A stretch of DNA of 37,603 nt from an uncultured Clostridia bacterium. Its GTDB lineage: Bacteria; Bacillota; Clostridia; Lachnospirales; Anaerotignaceae. The position numbers and the translations under genes are program-made. The stretch spans positions 1 through 37,603 of the forward strand of contig CALWEX010000046.1 in NCBI GenBank assembly GCA_944377425.1, read 5' to 3'. Positions 7,666 to 16,201 of the stretch are shown here, piece by piece (the first letter of the stretch is position 1; the number at the start of each line of letters is the position of its first letter). Below the pieces are notes generated by a model. It did no database searches. It saw only the letters and a program-made list of their open reading frames with translations, and had not been told where the DNA came from.

Positions 7666-9114
7666 ATGTATAAAGCAGGGTTATATATACGTGTTTCTGT
7701 GCTTGAATGTAAATATGAAAATGAGTGTCAAAGTGCTGAAAACCAGTTTAAAATTTTGAATGATTATTTAAAAAACAATACTGATATAACTATATATAAT
7801 ACATATTTCGATTTGGGAAAAAGCGGAATGACAAGCCAAAGAGACGGACTTAAAAATATGCTTTCGGATATATATTCGGGTTTAATAAACTGTGTTTTAG
7901 TAAAAGATGTTTCGCGTTTAGGGAGAAATTATACTCAAACAGGAAATTTAATAGAAAAAGTGTTTCCTTTTTGGGGTGTAAGGTTTATTTCAGTTAATGA
8001 CAATTACGACAGCGAAAAAAATTTTAAATACAATAATTGCTTAATGGGGCTTAAAAATATACTTAATGAAGGATATGTACGGGATATATCAAAAAAAGAA
8101 AAAACAGCTTTAAGAGTATTAATGAAAGAAGGGCAGTTTTTAGGCTCTTTAGCCCCATATGGATATATAAAAAACGGTAAAAAACTTGAAATAGATTGCG
8201 AAGCGGCGCATGTGGTTAGGCGGATATTTGAAATGGCAAAAACCAATGTAAGCTGTTATAAAATAGCTAAAACGCTGAATGAGGAAAAAGTTTTAACACC
8301 ATATGCTTATAAAATATCCAAGGGTATTGTTAAAGAAAAAGAATTTCAAAGCTTTTTTTGGCGTGAAAGCGGAATAAAAAGGATACTCAAAAATAGGGCA
8401 TACATTGGAGATATGGTTCAGTCTGTTACTACAACCCTAGCGCCTAAAGGAAAAAATATCAGACTTCCAAAAGAAAAATGGATAGTAGTAGAAAATACCC
8501 ATAAGGCCATAATCAGCAGAAAAGACTTTGAGCTGGTGCAAAATATTTTAAGCCAAAACAGTAAAAAAATAAGTATACCAATAAATAGAGGTGACAGTAC
8601 AGATTTTAATATTTACTGTGGTATGTGTGGTTTTAAAATGAGCCTTAAAAGTATTAAGAGTGGGAGTAGGAAAACAGGATATTATATTTGCTCTGCTAAA
8701 TCATCGGGCGGTGTATGCCAAAACACTGGAATAAAAAGCTCTGTTTTGGATAAAACAGCTTCAAAAGTATTTAAAACATACTGCTTGTTGCTTTTGGTAG
8801 AAACAAACTATACTACATCAGAAGTTAAGCATAAAGTTCAGTGTGCAAAAAGATATACGGTTTTAAAAAAAGCAAATTTATACGAGAAGCTGAAAAGTAA
8901 TAAAATAAAGCAAAATGATTTCGATATAAAAAGCAAAGAGCTTAGTTTAAGAGAAATAAAGTCAAATGAAAAACAAAAATATATTTTAAATACAGAAGAA
9001 ATGCTTTTGAGTAATTCCTATGTTCTGTTGAAAGCCTTTACTGAAAGAATAACTGTTTTAGGCAAAAACGAGATAGAGATTAAAATGAGATTTATTAATC
9101 CTTTTAACTTTTAA
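7666..9114 (+). CDS. Large serine recombinase 3
   Basis: A 482-residue large serine recombinase and the last gene before the element end. Nucleophile Ser11 is in YIRVS, then VLVKDVSRLGRNY (about 77-89) and LAPYGYIKN (about 162-170). The zinc ribbon has Cys318, 321, 342 and 351, and the tail is lysine-rich and helical. The ATG follows GCAGGTGG and lies 14 bp after recombinase 2, so all three recombinases and the small protein form one operon. The stop codon is only about 60 bp from the element's inverted arm, a usual location for the integrase that acts on that site. Confidence 0.93.
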   Translation: MYKAGLYIRVSVLECKYENECQSAENQFKILNDYLKNNTDITIYNTYFDLGKSGMTSQRDGLKNMLSDIYSGLINCVLVKDVSRLGRNYTQTGNLIEKVFPFWGVRFISVNDNYDSEKNFKYNNCLMGLKNILNEGYVRDISKKEKTALRVLMKEGQFLGSLAPYGYIKNGKKLEIDCEAAHVVRRIFEMAKTNVSCYKIAKTLNEEKVLTPYAYKISKGIVKEKEFQSFFWRESGIKRILKNRAYIGDMVQSVTTTLAPKGKNIRLPKEKWIVVENTHKAIISRKDFELVQNILSQNSKKISIPINRGDSTDFNIYCGMCGFKMSLKSIKSGSRKTGYYICSAKSSGGVCQNTGIKSSVLDKTASKVFKTYCLLLLVETNYTTSEVKHKVQCAKRYTVLKKANLYEKLKSNKIKQNDFDIKSKELSLREIKSNEKQKYILNTEEMLLSNSYVLLKAFTERITVLGKNEIEIKMRFINPFNF

Positions 9115-9144
9115 AAGGTAATGTTGTTTTTGTTGCCTGATAAA

Positions 9145-9342
9145 TTATAAAGAATTATAATGTTTACTAAGCTTAATTTTTCCCTTATTAAAAACAGCAG
9201 GCATTATCAGTTGGTAAAGACCCATGCCGCCGGCGCCTATTGATTTTGACATATAAACCCTGTAAAAAAAGCCCATAAACCGGGTTATAATATTGGCGGC
9301 CATTAATATAATACAGCCAACAGCAAAGCTGTTTTTACGCAT
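9145..9342 (-). CDS. spoVB: SpoVB/MurJ-like flippase, 5' part of an interrupted gene
   Basis: The first 48 codons are the true N-terminus of SpoVB. They hold the first membrane helix (FAVGCIILMAANIITRFMGF) and the family signature RVYMSKSIGAGGMGLYQLIMP. After Pro48 the frame enters the element and adds 17 unrelated residues (AVFNKGK...) before a stop at 9145-9147. As it stands the gene makes a 65-residue dead-end peptide. AAAAGGATT lies upstream of the ATG at 9342. The gene is divergent from uvrC and its promoter lies in 9343-9425. A CATAATAA there could be a sporulation-sigma -10, but this is weak. Excision would put codon 48 directly before TTA TAT ATA of the 3' part. Confidence 0.9.
   Translation of the reverse strand: MRKNSFAVGCIILMAANIITRFMGFFYRVYMSKSIGAGGMGLYQLIMPAVFNKGKIKLSKHYNSL
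9165..9210 (-). repeat. Element end / attachment site at the spoVB 5' part
   Basis: On the minus strand this site reads spoVB codons CTG ATA ATG, then CCT (9201-9199), then the element arm (9198-9173). The arm is the inverted partner of the one at 1608-1634. Joined through CCT in an excised circle, the two arms make a near-palindrome of about 56 bp. The spoVB sides of the two junctions do not resemble each other or the arms. That is the expected asymmetry between attB and attP for a serine integrase. Confidence 0.75.
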
Positions 9343-9425
9343 AAAATCAATCCTTTTTAGATATTCTTTATATTATTATGTAGTCTTTATGTTTTAAATT
9401 ACTTGTTTGTTTACGGAGAAAAACT

Positions 9426-11291
9426 ATGTTTGACATTAATGAGGAATTAAAAAAGCTGCCGTCTAAACCCGGCGTATACATAATGAAAAATGCTGACGAC
9501 GAGATTATATATGTAGGTAAGGCCATAAGCCTTAAAAACCGTGTTCGCCAGTATTTTCAGTCAAATAAAAATCATTCGGCTAAAGTTATAAGTATGGTTA
9601 AGCACATAGCCGAGTTTGAATATATTGTAACTGACAGCGAGATGGAAGCACTTATTTTGGAATGCAATCTTATAAAAGAGCATAGGCCGAAATATAATAT
9701 AATGCTTAAAGATGATAAAATGTATCCTTATGTTAAGGTTACAGTTAATGAGGACTTTCCAAGGGTTTTTATGGTGCGCAAAGTTTTAAAAGACGGAGCA
9801 AAGTATTTTGGACCTATAACAGATGCTTACGCAGTTAAAGAAACCATAGAGATGATTAATAAAATGTGGCCTTTAAGGAAATGCAGAAAAGTTCTTCCAA
9901 GAGATATAGGTAAGGAAAGGCCATGTCTTAACTATCATATAGGCCAGTGCTGTGCGCCGTGTCAGGGAAATGTAAAAAAAGAGGATTATGCAGTGTATGT
10001 TAATGAGGCTTTAGATTTTCTTGAAGGTAAGCACAATGATATTATTCAAAAAATGCAGGAAAAAATGGAAGAAGCCTCAGAAAATCTTGAGTTTGAGAAA
10101 GCGGCTCAGTACCGTGACAAAATAAAATATATTAAAAGTGTGGAGCAAAGGCAGAAAATGGCTAACACTGGATTTAACGATAGTGATGTTATAGCTTTTG
10201 TGCGTGCCTTTGATGAAGCTCTTATACAGGTATTCTTTATAAGAGGCGGAAAAGTTATGGGCCGAGAGCATTTTTTAATAAATAATACCGAAGGAATGAC
10301 AAGAAACGAGATTATAACTGAGTTTATAAAGCAGTTTTACAGCGGAACGGCTTTTGTGCCTAAAGAGCTTATACTTTCGGAAGATATTGTGGAAGACGAG
10401 AAAGATGTTATACTGGGCTTTTTGTCTAATATAAAAGGAAGCAAAGTAACTGTTACTGTGCCTGTAAAAGGCGAGAAAAAACAGCTTGTAGAGCTGGCTT
10501 ATAAAAATGCATCTATAACATTTGAGCAGTTTGGCGAAAAGCTAAAAAAAGACAACGCCAGAACAAAGGGCGCTGTTGAGGAAATAAGTCAGGCTTTAGG
10601 ACTTGAAAACTTGCCGGAAAGAATAGAGGCTTACGATATTTCGAACATACAGGGATTTTTTTTTGTTGGTGCTATGGTTGTGTTTGAAAATGGTATGCCT
10701 AAAAGAAGTGATTACAGAAAGTTTAAAATAAAAACTGTTGTGGGTGCAAATGACTTTGCCAGTATGCAGGAAGTTTTGACAAGAAGAATAAACCACAGCA
10801 TTAAAGATAAAATGGACAACAAAACAGGCGGTTTTGCAAGGCTTCCGGATTTAATACTTATGGATGGCGGTAAGGCTCAGGTTAAGGCGGCAAAGCTTGT
10901 TTTAGCTTCTTTTGGCATGGATATACCTGTATGTGGTATGTTTAAAGATGATAAACACAGAACAAAAGGTTTGCTTTATGAAGATAGGGAAATAATGCTT
11001 CCTGCTAATTCTGAAGGCTTTAAGCTTGCTACACGTATACAGGATGAGGTTCATCGTTTTGCTATTGAGTACCATAGAAAATTAAGAGAATCTTCACAGG
11101 TTGACTCAATTTTAAACCATATACCAACCATAGGACCGGCAAGGAGAAAGGCGCTCCTTAAGCATTTTGGTGATATTGAAAAGATTAAAAATGCGGAAGT
11201 CAGTGACTTACTGGAAGTAGAGGGTATGAACATACGCTCAGCCGAAACGGTTTATAGCTTTTTTAGGCAGGAAAATCCCGAAACTAAATAA
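9426..11291 (+). CDS. uvrC: UvrABC excinuclease subunit C
   Basis: UvrC makes both incisions around bulky DNA lesions in nucleotide excision repair, together with UvrA and UvrB. At 621 residues it is normal length. Domains in order: GIY-YIG nuclease at the N-terminus (PGVYIM ... IIYVGKAISLKNRVRQYF), a Cys-rich segment (CLNYHIGQCCAPC, about residues 164-176), the UVR UvrB-binding helix pair (LEFEKAAQYRDKIKYI, about 221-236), the RNase H-like nuclease (EAYDISNIQG ... DLILMDGGKAQV), and C-terminal helix-hairpin-helix motifs (HIPTIGPARRKALLKHFG). The ATG follows CGGAGAAAAACT. It is divergent from the spoVB 5' part, and no clear terminator follows. Confidence 0.96.
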   Translation: MFDINEELKKLPSKPGVYIMKNADDEIIYVGKAISLKNRVRQYFQSNKNHSAKVISMVKHIAEFEYIVTDSEMEALILECNLIKEHRPKYNIMLKDDKMYPYVKVTVNEDFPRVFMVRKVLKDGAKYFGPITDAYAVKETIEMINKMWPLRKCRKVLPRDIGKERPCLNYHIGQCCAPCQGNVKKEDYAVYVNEALDFLEGKHNDIIQKMQEKMEEASENLEFEKAAQYRDKIKYIKSVEQRQKMANTGFNDSDVIAFVRAFDEALIQVFFIRGGKVMGREHFLINNTEGMTRNEIITEFIKQFYSGTAFVPKELILSEDIVEDEKDVILGFLSNIKGSKVTVTVPVKGEKKQLVELAYKNASITFEQFGEKLKKDNARTKGAVEEISQALGLENLPERIEAYDISNIQGFFFVGAMVVFENGMPKRSDYRKFKIKTVVGANDFASMQEVLTRRINHSIKDKMDNKTGGFARLPDLILMDGGKAQVKAAKLVLASFGMDIPVCGMFKDDKHRTKGLLYEDREIMLPANSEGFKLATRIQDEVHRFAIEYHRKLRESSQVDSILNHIPTIGPARRKALLKHFGDIEKIKNAEVSDLLEVEGMNIRSAETVYSFFRQENPETK

Positions 11292-11330
11292 AACGTCTTT
11301 TTGTTATTGTATTAAATATTTTTAATTAAG

Positions 11331-11358
11331 TTGACAAATATATTTGATTTTATATACT
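11331..11358 (+). promoter_or_regulatory. Promoter of the hprK operon
   Basis: TTGACA (11331-11336), a 16-nt spacer and TATACT (11353-11358) form a strong sigma-A promoter about 105 bp upstream of hprK. The leader contains an imperfect hairpin (CCGTAAATTCG near 11420 with CGGAATTTTATGG at 11441-11453) that reaches the edge of the hprK ribosome site and could affect its translation; this is weak. Confidence 0.65.
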
Positions 11359-11464
11359 TGGTGTGTTAATATTTGGAATATAAAATAATACTTTATATGA
11401 TGTTTTTTGGTATTTTTTACCGTAAATTCGAATTTATATTCGGAATTTTATGGAGGTATTAAAA

Positions 11465-12406
11465 ATGTATTCTGTATCTGTTGAGAAACTATCCGACGAG
11501 TTTAAGCTTAAAAATGAGCTTCCTGAAATTTCTCTTGAGGGCAGGATAATTAAAAACTCGGCGGTAAATAGACCGGCTTTACAGCTTGCCGGTTTTTTTG
11601 ATTACTTTGAAAGTGATGCCATACAGGTTATAGGTAAGGTTGAACATGCTTATCTTGAAAGGCTTGAGCCAGTTTTTAGAGAACAGATTTTAAGAGAGCT
11701 GTTTTCATACAGGTTCCCTTGCTTTATTGTTTGCGGTGGTCTTAATATTTTTCCTGAGATACTTGTTTTCAGTGAAGAATTTAATGTGCCAGTATTTTCT
11801 ACAGAAGCACCTGAGCCGGATTTTATAGAAAATGCCACAAGATGGCTTAAAAACGAATTGGCTCAAAGAGTGACTGTTCATGGTGTATTAGTTGATATAT
11901 ATGGTGTTGGTGTACTGATAATAGGCGATAGCGGTATAGGCAAAAGCGAAACAGCCCTTGAGCTTATTAAACGTGGGCACAGGCTTGTGGCCGATGATGC
12001 GGTTGAGATTAAAAAACTGTCTTACGATAATCTTCAAGGAACATGCCCGGAGCTTATAAAGCACTTTATAGAAATAAGGGGTATTGGCGTAATAGATGTT
12101 AAAGAGCTTTTTGGCGTAGGCTCTGTAAAGCAGGTTAAGAATATTGAGCTTGTAATTAAGCTTGAAATGTGGGAAAACGGAAAAGTCTATTCAAGAATAG
12201 GCCTTAATGATGAGTACCATGATATTATGGGTGTAAAAATACCTTCTAATACCATACCTGTAAGGCCTGGAAGGAATACAGCCGTTATATGTGAAGTGGC
12301 GGCCATGAATGTAAGGCAGAGACTTGTGGGTTACAGTGCTGAGGAGATACTTAACGAACGCTTAAAAGCTATGTCTGAAAATAAAGATAATGGAGGTGCG
12401 GAATAA
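11465..12406 (+). CDS. hprK: HPr kinase/phosphorylase
   Basis: HprK phosphorylates and dephosphorylates the regulatory Ser46 of HPr and Crh, setting carbon catabolite repression in Firmicutes. The protein has 313 residues. The P-loop GDSGIGKS is at about 154-161, preceded by the conserved VHGVLVDI (catalytic His about 139), and the HprK signature EIRGIGVIDV is at about 203-212. The ATG at 11465 is preferred to one at 11450 because TGGAGG lies between them. It opens a gene run with a ROK protein, murB, rapZ, whiA and a Crh-like HPr. Its probable substrate is thus encoded in the same cluster. Confidence 0.96.
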   Translation: MYSVSVEKLSDEFKLKNELPEISLEGRIIKNSAVNRPALQLAGFFDYFESDAIQVIGKVEHAYLERLEPVFREQILRELFSYRFPCFIVCGGLNIFPEILVFSEEFNVPVFSTEAPEPDFIENATRWLKNELAQRVTVHGVLVDIYGVGVLIIGDSGIGKSETALELIKRGHRLVADDAVEIKKLSYDNLQGTCPELIKHFIEIRGIGVIDVKELFGVGSVKQVKNIELVIKLEMWENGKVYSRIGLNDEYHDIMGVKIPSNTIPVRPGRNTAVICEVAAMNVRQRLVGYSAEEILNERLKAMSENKDNGGAE

Positions 12407-13360
12407 ATGTATAGACTGGGTGTAAATTTTGATTTGACATATATTACTGCCGGTATTGTAGACGAAACGGGCAAAATACTTATTAAGGAATCTATACCAA
12501 CCCTTAAATACAGAAAATTTGATGAAATAATTAAAGATATGGCGCATCTTTGCATACGAATAGTTAATAAATATGGTCTTGATATAAATAAAGATATTGA
12601 ATTTATAGGCATTGGATGCTATGGAAGTATTGACTGCCATACAGGGGTTATGATTTACTCCAGTTATTTTGGCTTTAAAAACGCGCCTATAGCTGATGAA
12701 ATGAAAAAGTATGTTAATATACCGGTTATATGCGATAATGACGCCAACTGCTATGCTTTGGCAGAAAGCCGCATAGGCGCTACAAAAGGTTTGAAAAATA
12801 CAATAATTATTACTATAGGTACAGCCATAAGCGGCGGTATTATTATAGATAACAATATTTACCATGGTTTGGCTTACGGCGCAGGAGAATTTGGCCACCA
12901 TGTAATAGTATTCCGTGGAGAAAGGTGTGAGTGCGGAAGAAATGGCTGCTGGGCGGCTTATGCTTCTACAAATGCTCTTGTAAGAGATTCAAGAATTATG
13001 GCCGTAAGACATCCTGAAAGTATGCTTTTTAAGATGGTAAATGGCGATATACGCCTTATGTCTTTTAGAACACCTTTTGAAGCTGCTAAAAAAGGCGATA
13101 TTTACGCCAAAGAGATAATTGATGAATATACAAAATATGTTGCACTTGGTCTTATAAATGTAGTAAATGTGCTTCAGCCAGAAGCTATTGCTATAGGCGG
13201 AAAGATAAGAAAAATAGGCCAAGAATTTATAGATAATGTTAACAAAATAGTTGACGAAAAAACATTTGGCCAGTACGAAGGCGATAAAAAGACTAAAATT
13301 TTAATGTGTGACCTTGATTATGATGCCGTTATTATAGGCTCTACTATGCTTAAACACTAA
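12407..13360 (+). CDS. ROK-family protein with degenerate phosphate loop
   Basis: A 317-residue protein of the ROK family (sugar kinases and repressors). The catalytic-Asp motif DNDANCYALAE (about 107-117) and the zinc site GEFGHH ... CECGRNGCW are present. The N-terminal phosphate motif, normally D-x-G-G-T, reads GVNFDLTYITAGIV. The second nucleotide motif, usually GTGIGGG, reads GTAISGG. ATP binding may therefore be weak or altered. There is no N-terminal HTH, so it is not a classical ROK repressor. The ATG directly abuts the hprK stop and GGAGGTG lies just upstream, so it is co-translated with hprK. A divergent glucokinase or a carbon-state sensor are both possible. Confidence 0.8.
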   Translation: MYRLGVNFDLTYITAGIVDETGKILIKESIPTLKYRKFDEIIKDMAHLCIRIVNKYGLDINKDIEFIGIGCYGSIDCHTGVMIYSSYFGFKNAPIADEMKKYVNIPVICDNDANCYALAESRIGATKGLKNTIIITIGTAISGGIIIDNNIYHGLAYGAGEFGHHVIVFRGERCECGRNGCWAAYASTNALVRDSRIMAVRHPESMLFKMVNGDIRLMSFRTPFEAAKKGDIYAKEIIDEYTKYVALGLINVVNVLQPEAIAIGGKIRKIGQEFIDNVNKIVDEKTFGQYEGDKKTKILMCDLDYDAVIIGSTMLKH

Positions 13361-13378
13361 TTTTGGAGGCTTTTGCTG

Positions 13379-14284
13379 ATGGATATTTTTGAAATGCTTG
13401 TTGATTTGGCGGGGAAAGAGGCTGTTATTAAAAACGAGCCAATGAAAAACCATACTTCATTTAAAACAGGCGGATGCGCCGATTACTTTATATCGCCAAA
13501 AGACGGACAAAGTATTATAAAAATAATAGATGCGCTTAATAAAAACAATATAAAGTACTATGTTTTTGGTAACGGCAGCAACATGCTTGTTTCAGACAGA
13601 GGAATAGAAGGCGCTGTTATTTATATCGGCGAAAATTTATCAAATATTGAAATTGAAGATACCAAAATTATTATAGGCGCTGGAACACTTCTTTCTTCAG
13701 CGGCAAGTGCGGCACAAAAGGCTGGGCTTTCAGGCTTTGAGTTTGCCTCAGGTATACCGGGAAGCTTTGGCGGAGCTGTGTTTATGAATGCAGGAGCTTA
13801 CGGCGGCGAGATAAAAGACGTTATTGAATGGGTAAATGTTATTGATGATGAGCTGAAAGAAAGAAAGCTGTATAAAGATGAGCTGGAGCTTGGATACAGA
13901 AACAGTATTTTTCAGAAAAAGAGCTATATTATATTAAACGGCTGCATAAGCTTAAAAAAGGACAATCCAGATGAGATTTTATCAAGAATGAATGAGCTTA
14001 GTTTAAAGCGCCGTGAGAAACAGCCTTTAAACTATCCAAGCGCCGGAAGTACATTTAAAAGGCCGGAAGGATATTTTGCAGGTAAGCTTATTGAAGATAG
14101 TGGACTTAAAGGCAAAAGTATAGGTGGTGCACAGGTTTCTGAAAAACATGCCGGTTTTATTGTAAATACAGGCTGTGCCACTACAGATGATATTTTAGAG
14201 CTTATAAAATATTGTCAAGATACGGTTTATGATAAGTTTGGTGTTAAAATTGAGCCGGAAGTTAGATTTATAGGCAGGAAATAA
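13379..14284 (+). CDS. murB: UDP-N-acetylenolpyruvoylglucosamine reductase
   Basis: MurB reduces UDP-GlcNAc-enolpyruvate to UDP-MurNAc using FAD and NADPH in cytoplasmic peptidoglycan precursor synthesis. The protein has 301 residues from the ATG at 13379 (GGAGG 13365-13369). Family marks: NHTSFKTGGCADYF at the N-terminus, YYVFGNGSNMLVSDRG for FAD, ASGIPGSFGGAVFMNAGAYGGE, the catalytic Ser in YPSAGSTFKRP, and the catalytic Glu in EPEVRFIG at the C-terminus. The lack of an extra Tyr loop and the short form place it with type II MurB. Its place in the hprK-rapZ-whiA cluster is conserved in Firmicutes. Confidence 0.96.
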   Translation: MDIFEMLVDLAGKEAVIKNEPMKNHTSFKTGGCADYFISPKDGQSIIKIIDALNKNNIKYYVFGNGSNMLVSDRGIEGAVIYIGENLSNIEIEDTKIIIGAGTLLSSAASAAQKAGLSGFEFASGIPGSFGGAVFMNAGAYGGEIKDVIEWVNVIDDELKERKLYKDELELGYRNSIFQKKSYIILNGCISLKKDNPDEILSRMNELSLKRREKQPLNYPSAGSTFKRPEGYFAGKLIEDSGLKGKSIGGAQVSEKHAGFIVNTGCATTDDILELIKYCQDTVYDKFGVKIEPEVRFIGRK

Positions 14285-14329
14285 CAAAAATGAATAAAAC
14301 ACTAAAAAGTAACAAAAGAGGTGGTTGAT

Positions 14330-15199
14330 TTGAAGTTTATTATTGTAACGGGAATGTCCGGAGCAGGAAAAACAACGGTGCTTAAGTTTCTTGAGGACAT
14401 AAATTACTTTTGTGCCGATAATATACCGCCTATGCTGCTTTTGAAGTTTGCTGAGCTTTTTGAGCAAAGCAATGAAATAGATAAAATTGCTTTAGGTGTT
14501 GATATTAGAGGCGGCAAAATGTTTAAAGACCTTTTTGAAGGCTTAAAACAGCTTACCGACAGTGGTTTTGAATATGAGATTTTATTCCTTGACGCTTCGG
14601 ATAGGACACTTATAAACAGGTTTAAAGAAACAAGGCGCAGTCATCCGCTTTCAAAAAATGGCTCTATTGAAGATGGTATTAAAATGGAGCGCGAAATTTT
14701 AAAAGATGTAAAAAAGCGGGCTGATTATATTATCGATACTTCAAAAACACTTACTAAAGAGCTTAAAGAGCAGATTAATAATATTTTCCTTTTAAACGGA
14801 AATTATGAAGGCCTTATTATTACTGTATGCTCTTTTGGTTTTAAATACGGTATACCGGCTGATGCGGATTTGGTGTTTGATGTAAGATTTTTGCCTAACC
14901 CATATTATCTGCCGGAGCTTAAAGACTTTACCGGAAATGACAAGCCGGTTTATGATTATGTTATGAGTTTTGAAGAAAGCCGGATATTTATTGATAAATT
15001 AATGGATATGCTGGAGTTTCTTATTCCTCAATATGTTAAGGAAGGCAAAACAAGGCTTGTTATATCTATTGGCTGCACAGGCGGAAGGCATCGCTCTGTT
15101 ACTATAGCTAATGCATTGTTTGAAAGAATTTCTTTGAAGCGAAAAAATGTTACACTTAAACATTTGGAAATAGGCGAAGGCGGAAGGACAAGACGATAA
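14330..15199 (+). CDS. rapZ: RNase adaptor / nucleotide-binding protein RapZ (YvcJ)
   Basis: A P-loop protein of about 289 residues. Walker A GMSGAGKT is at about 8-15, followed by the typical [15 protein letters not shown]. The C-terminal domain has the signature [16 protein letters not shown] (about 240-255) and VRFLPNPYY. In gamma-proteobacteria RapZ guides RNase E to the glmZ small RNA and binds GlcN6P. In Firmicutes the homologue YvcJ is a nucleotide-binding protein with a less certain role. TTG at 14330 is chosen over GTG at 14321 because AGAGGTGG overlaps the latter. It is followed closely by whiA and the Crh-like gene, the usual order. Confidence 0.95.
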   Translation: MKFIIVTGMSGAGKTTVLKFLEDINYFCADNIPPMLLLKFAELFEQSNEIDKIALGVDIRGGKMFKDLFEGLKQLTDSGFEYEILFLDASDRTLINRFKETRRSHPLSKNGSIEDGIKMEREILKDVKKRADYIIDTSKTLTKELKEQINNIFLLNGNYEGLIITVCSFGFKYGIPADADLVFDVRFLPNPYYLPELKDFTGNDKPVYDYVMSFEESRIFIDKLMDMLEFLIPQYVKEGKTRLVISIGCTGGRHRSVTIANALFERISLKRKNVTLKHLEIGEGGRTRR

Positions 15200-15244
15200 A
15201 TTATATTTAAGTTTATATCTTAAATATATGGAGGTGCGTAATTT

Positions 15245-16201
15245 TTGTCATTTTCTTCTAATGTTAAAAGTGAATTACTGCATTGTTTTGGAGAAGAACA
15301 ACATTGTGATTTGCTGGAATTGACAGCTGTGCTGAATTTATGTGGTCAAATAATAGAAAATGAAAATAAAATTTGTGTAAAAGTTCAGACGGAAAATGTT
15401 GTTGTTGCAAGAAAGAGCTTTACATTAATTAAAAAAAATTTTAAGATAGATTGTAGTATTACGGTAAGAAGAAATAGCCAGCTAAAAAAGAATAGGGTAT
15501 ACATTCTTTCGGCAGGTGAAAATGAATCAAAGGCTAAAATGCTGGAATTATTGGAGCGCTGTGGTATATACCGAAACGGCTTAAATTGCATTGAATTTGT
15601 TCCGGCACAAAATGAATTGTTTTATGGAACTTGCTGTAAGAAGGCTTATATTAGAGGAGCTTTTCTTGCCTCAGGTTCAATTAATGACCCTGAGAAAACT
15701 TACCACATGGAATTTGTATCACAAAGCGAAAAATTTAGCTTACGTCTTATGGAAGTTATTAATTCTTTTGGAATTGAGTCAAAATGTATACAGCGGAAGG
15801 AGCATTTTGTGGTATACATAAAAGACGGAGAACAAATTTCGGATTTGCTTAACATAATGGGGGCGCATGTATCTCTTATGGATTTTGAGAATATCAGAAT
15901 ACTTAAGGATATGCGCAACAATGTAAACAGGAAAGTTAATTGTGAAACTGCAAACTTGAATAAAACCGTTAACGCGGCAGTAAAGCAAATTGAGGATATA
16001 GAATTTATACGTGATAATTACGGACTTTCTTATCTTCCGCCGGCGTTATATAATACAGCAGTGGCAAGGCTTGAGTATCCTGACGCAAGTTTAAAGGAGT
16101 TAGGTGAAAAAATGTCGCCGCCGGTTGGAAAATCAGGTATTAATCACAGGCTTCACAAAATAAGTGAGATAGCAAAAGAACTTATGAAGGGAATGGGATG
16201 A
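15245..16201 (+). CDS. whiA: WhiA-family DNA-binding protein
   Basis: A 318-residue protein of the WhiA family, a LAGLIDADG-homing-nuclease-like fold fused to a C-terminal helix-turn-helix. Seen here are SFSSNVKSELLH at the start, CCKKAYIRGAFLASGSINDPEKTYHMEF in the middle and YPDASLKELGEKMSPPVGKSGINHRLHKI in the HTH. In actinobacteria it regulates sporulation and division; in Firmicutes it acts in cell division and chromosome segregation. The start is TTG, with GGAGGTG seven bases upstream. It overlaps the next gene by 4 bp (ATGA at 16198). Confidence 0.95.
   Translation: MSFSSNVKSELLHCFGEEQHCDLLELTAVLNLCGQIIENENKICVKVQTENVVVARKSFTLIKKNFKIDCSITVRRNSQLKKNRVYILSAGENESKAKMLELLERCGIYRNGLNCIEFVPAQNELFYGTCCKKAYIRGAFLASGSINDPEKTYHMEFVSQSEKFSLRLMEVINSFGIESKCIQRKEHFVVYIKDGEQISDLLNIMGAHVSLMDFENIRILKDMRNNVNRKVNCETANLNKTVNAAVKQIEDIEFIRDNYGLSYLPPALYNTAVARLEYPDASLKELGEKMSPPVGKSGINHRLHKISEIAKELMKGMG

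Larger units (their letters stand above)
1605..9201. mobile_element. 7,594-bp serine-recombinase intervening element in spoVB
   Basis: The boundaries come from three facts seen in the sequence. The spoVB reading frame stops matching its family at both breakpoints. The only sequence shared by the two junctions is CCT. The arms just inside form an inverted pair that makes a palindromic attP when circularised. The content, from the spoVB 3' side, is ilvD (minus), a FadR-type regulator, recombinase 1, a small protein, recombinase 2 and recombinase 3 (all plus). Very short core identity is typical of large serine recombinases, while tyrosine recombinases usually share 7 bp or more. Excision would restore spoVB in frame. 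Whether this is developmentally timed, as for skin in sigK, is inference. Confidence 0.85.

Noticed and set aside
1608..9198. Invertible (phase-variable) segment, because the element is flanked by inverted repeats
   Set aside because: Inversion between these repeats would not rejoin spoVB and would put unrelated element DNA after codon 48. The repeats are better explained as the two half-arms of a palindromic attP separated by integration; excision at CCT gives a perfect gene.
9145..9342. A genuine 65-residue small membrane protein
   Set aside because: The first 48 residues are the SpoVB N-terminus; the last 17 come from the element arm and show no family likeness.
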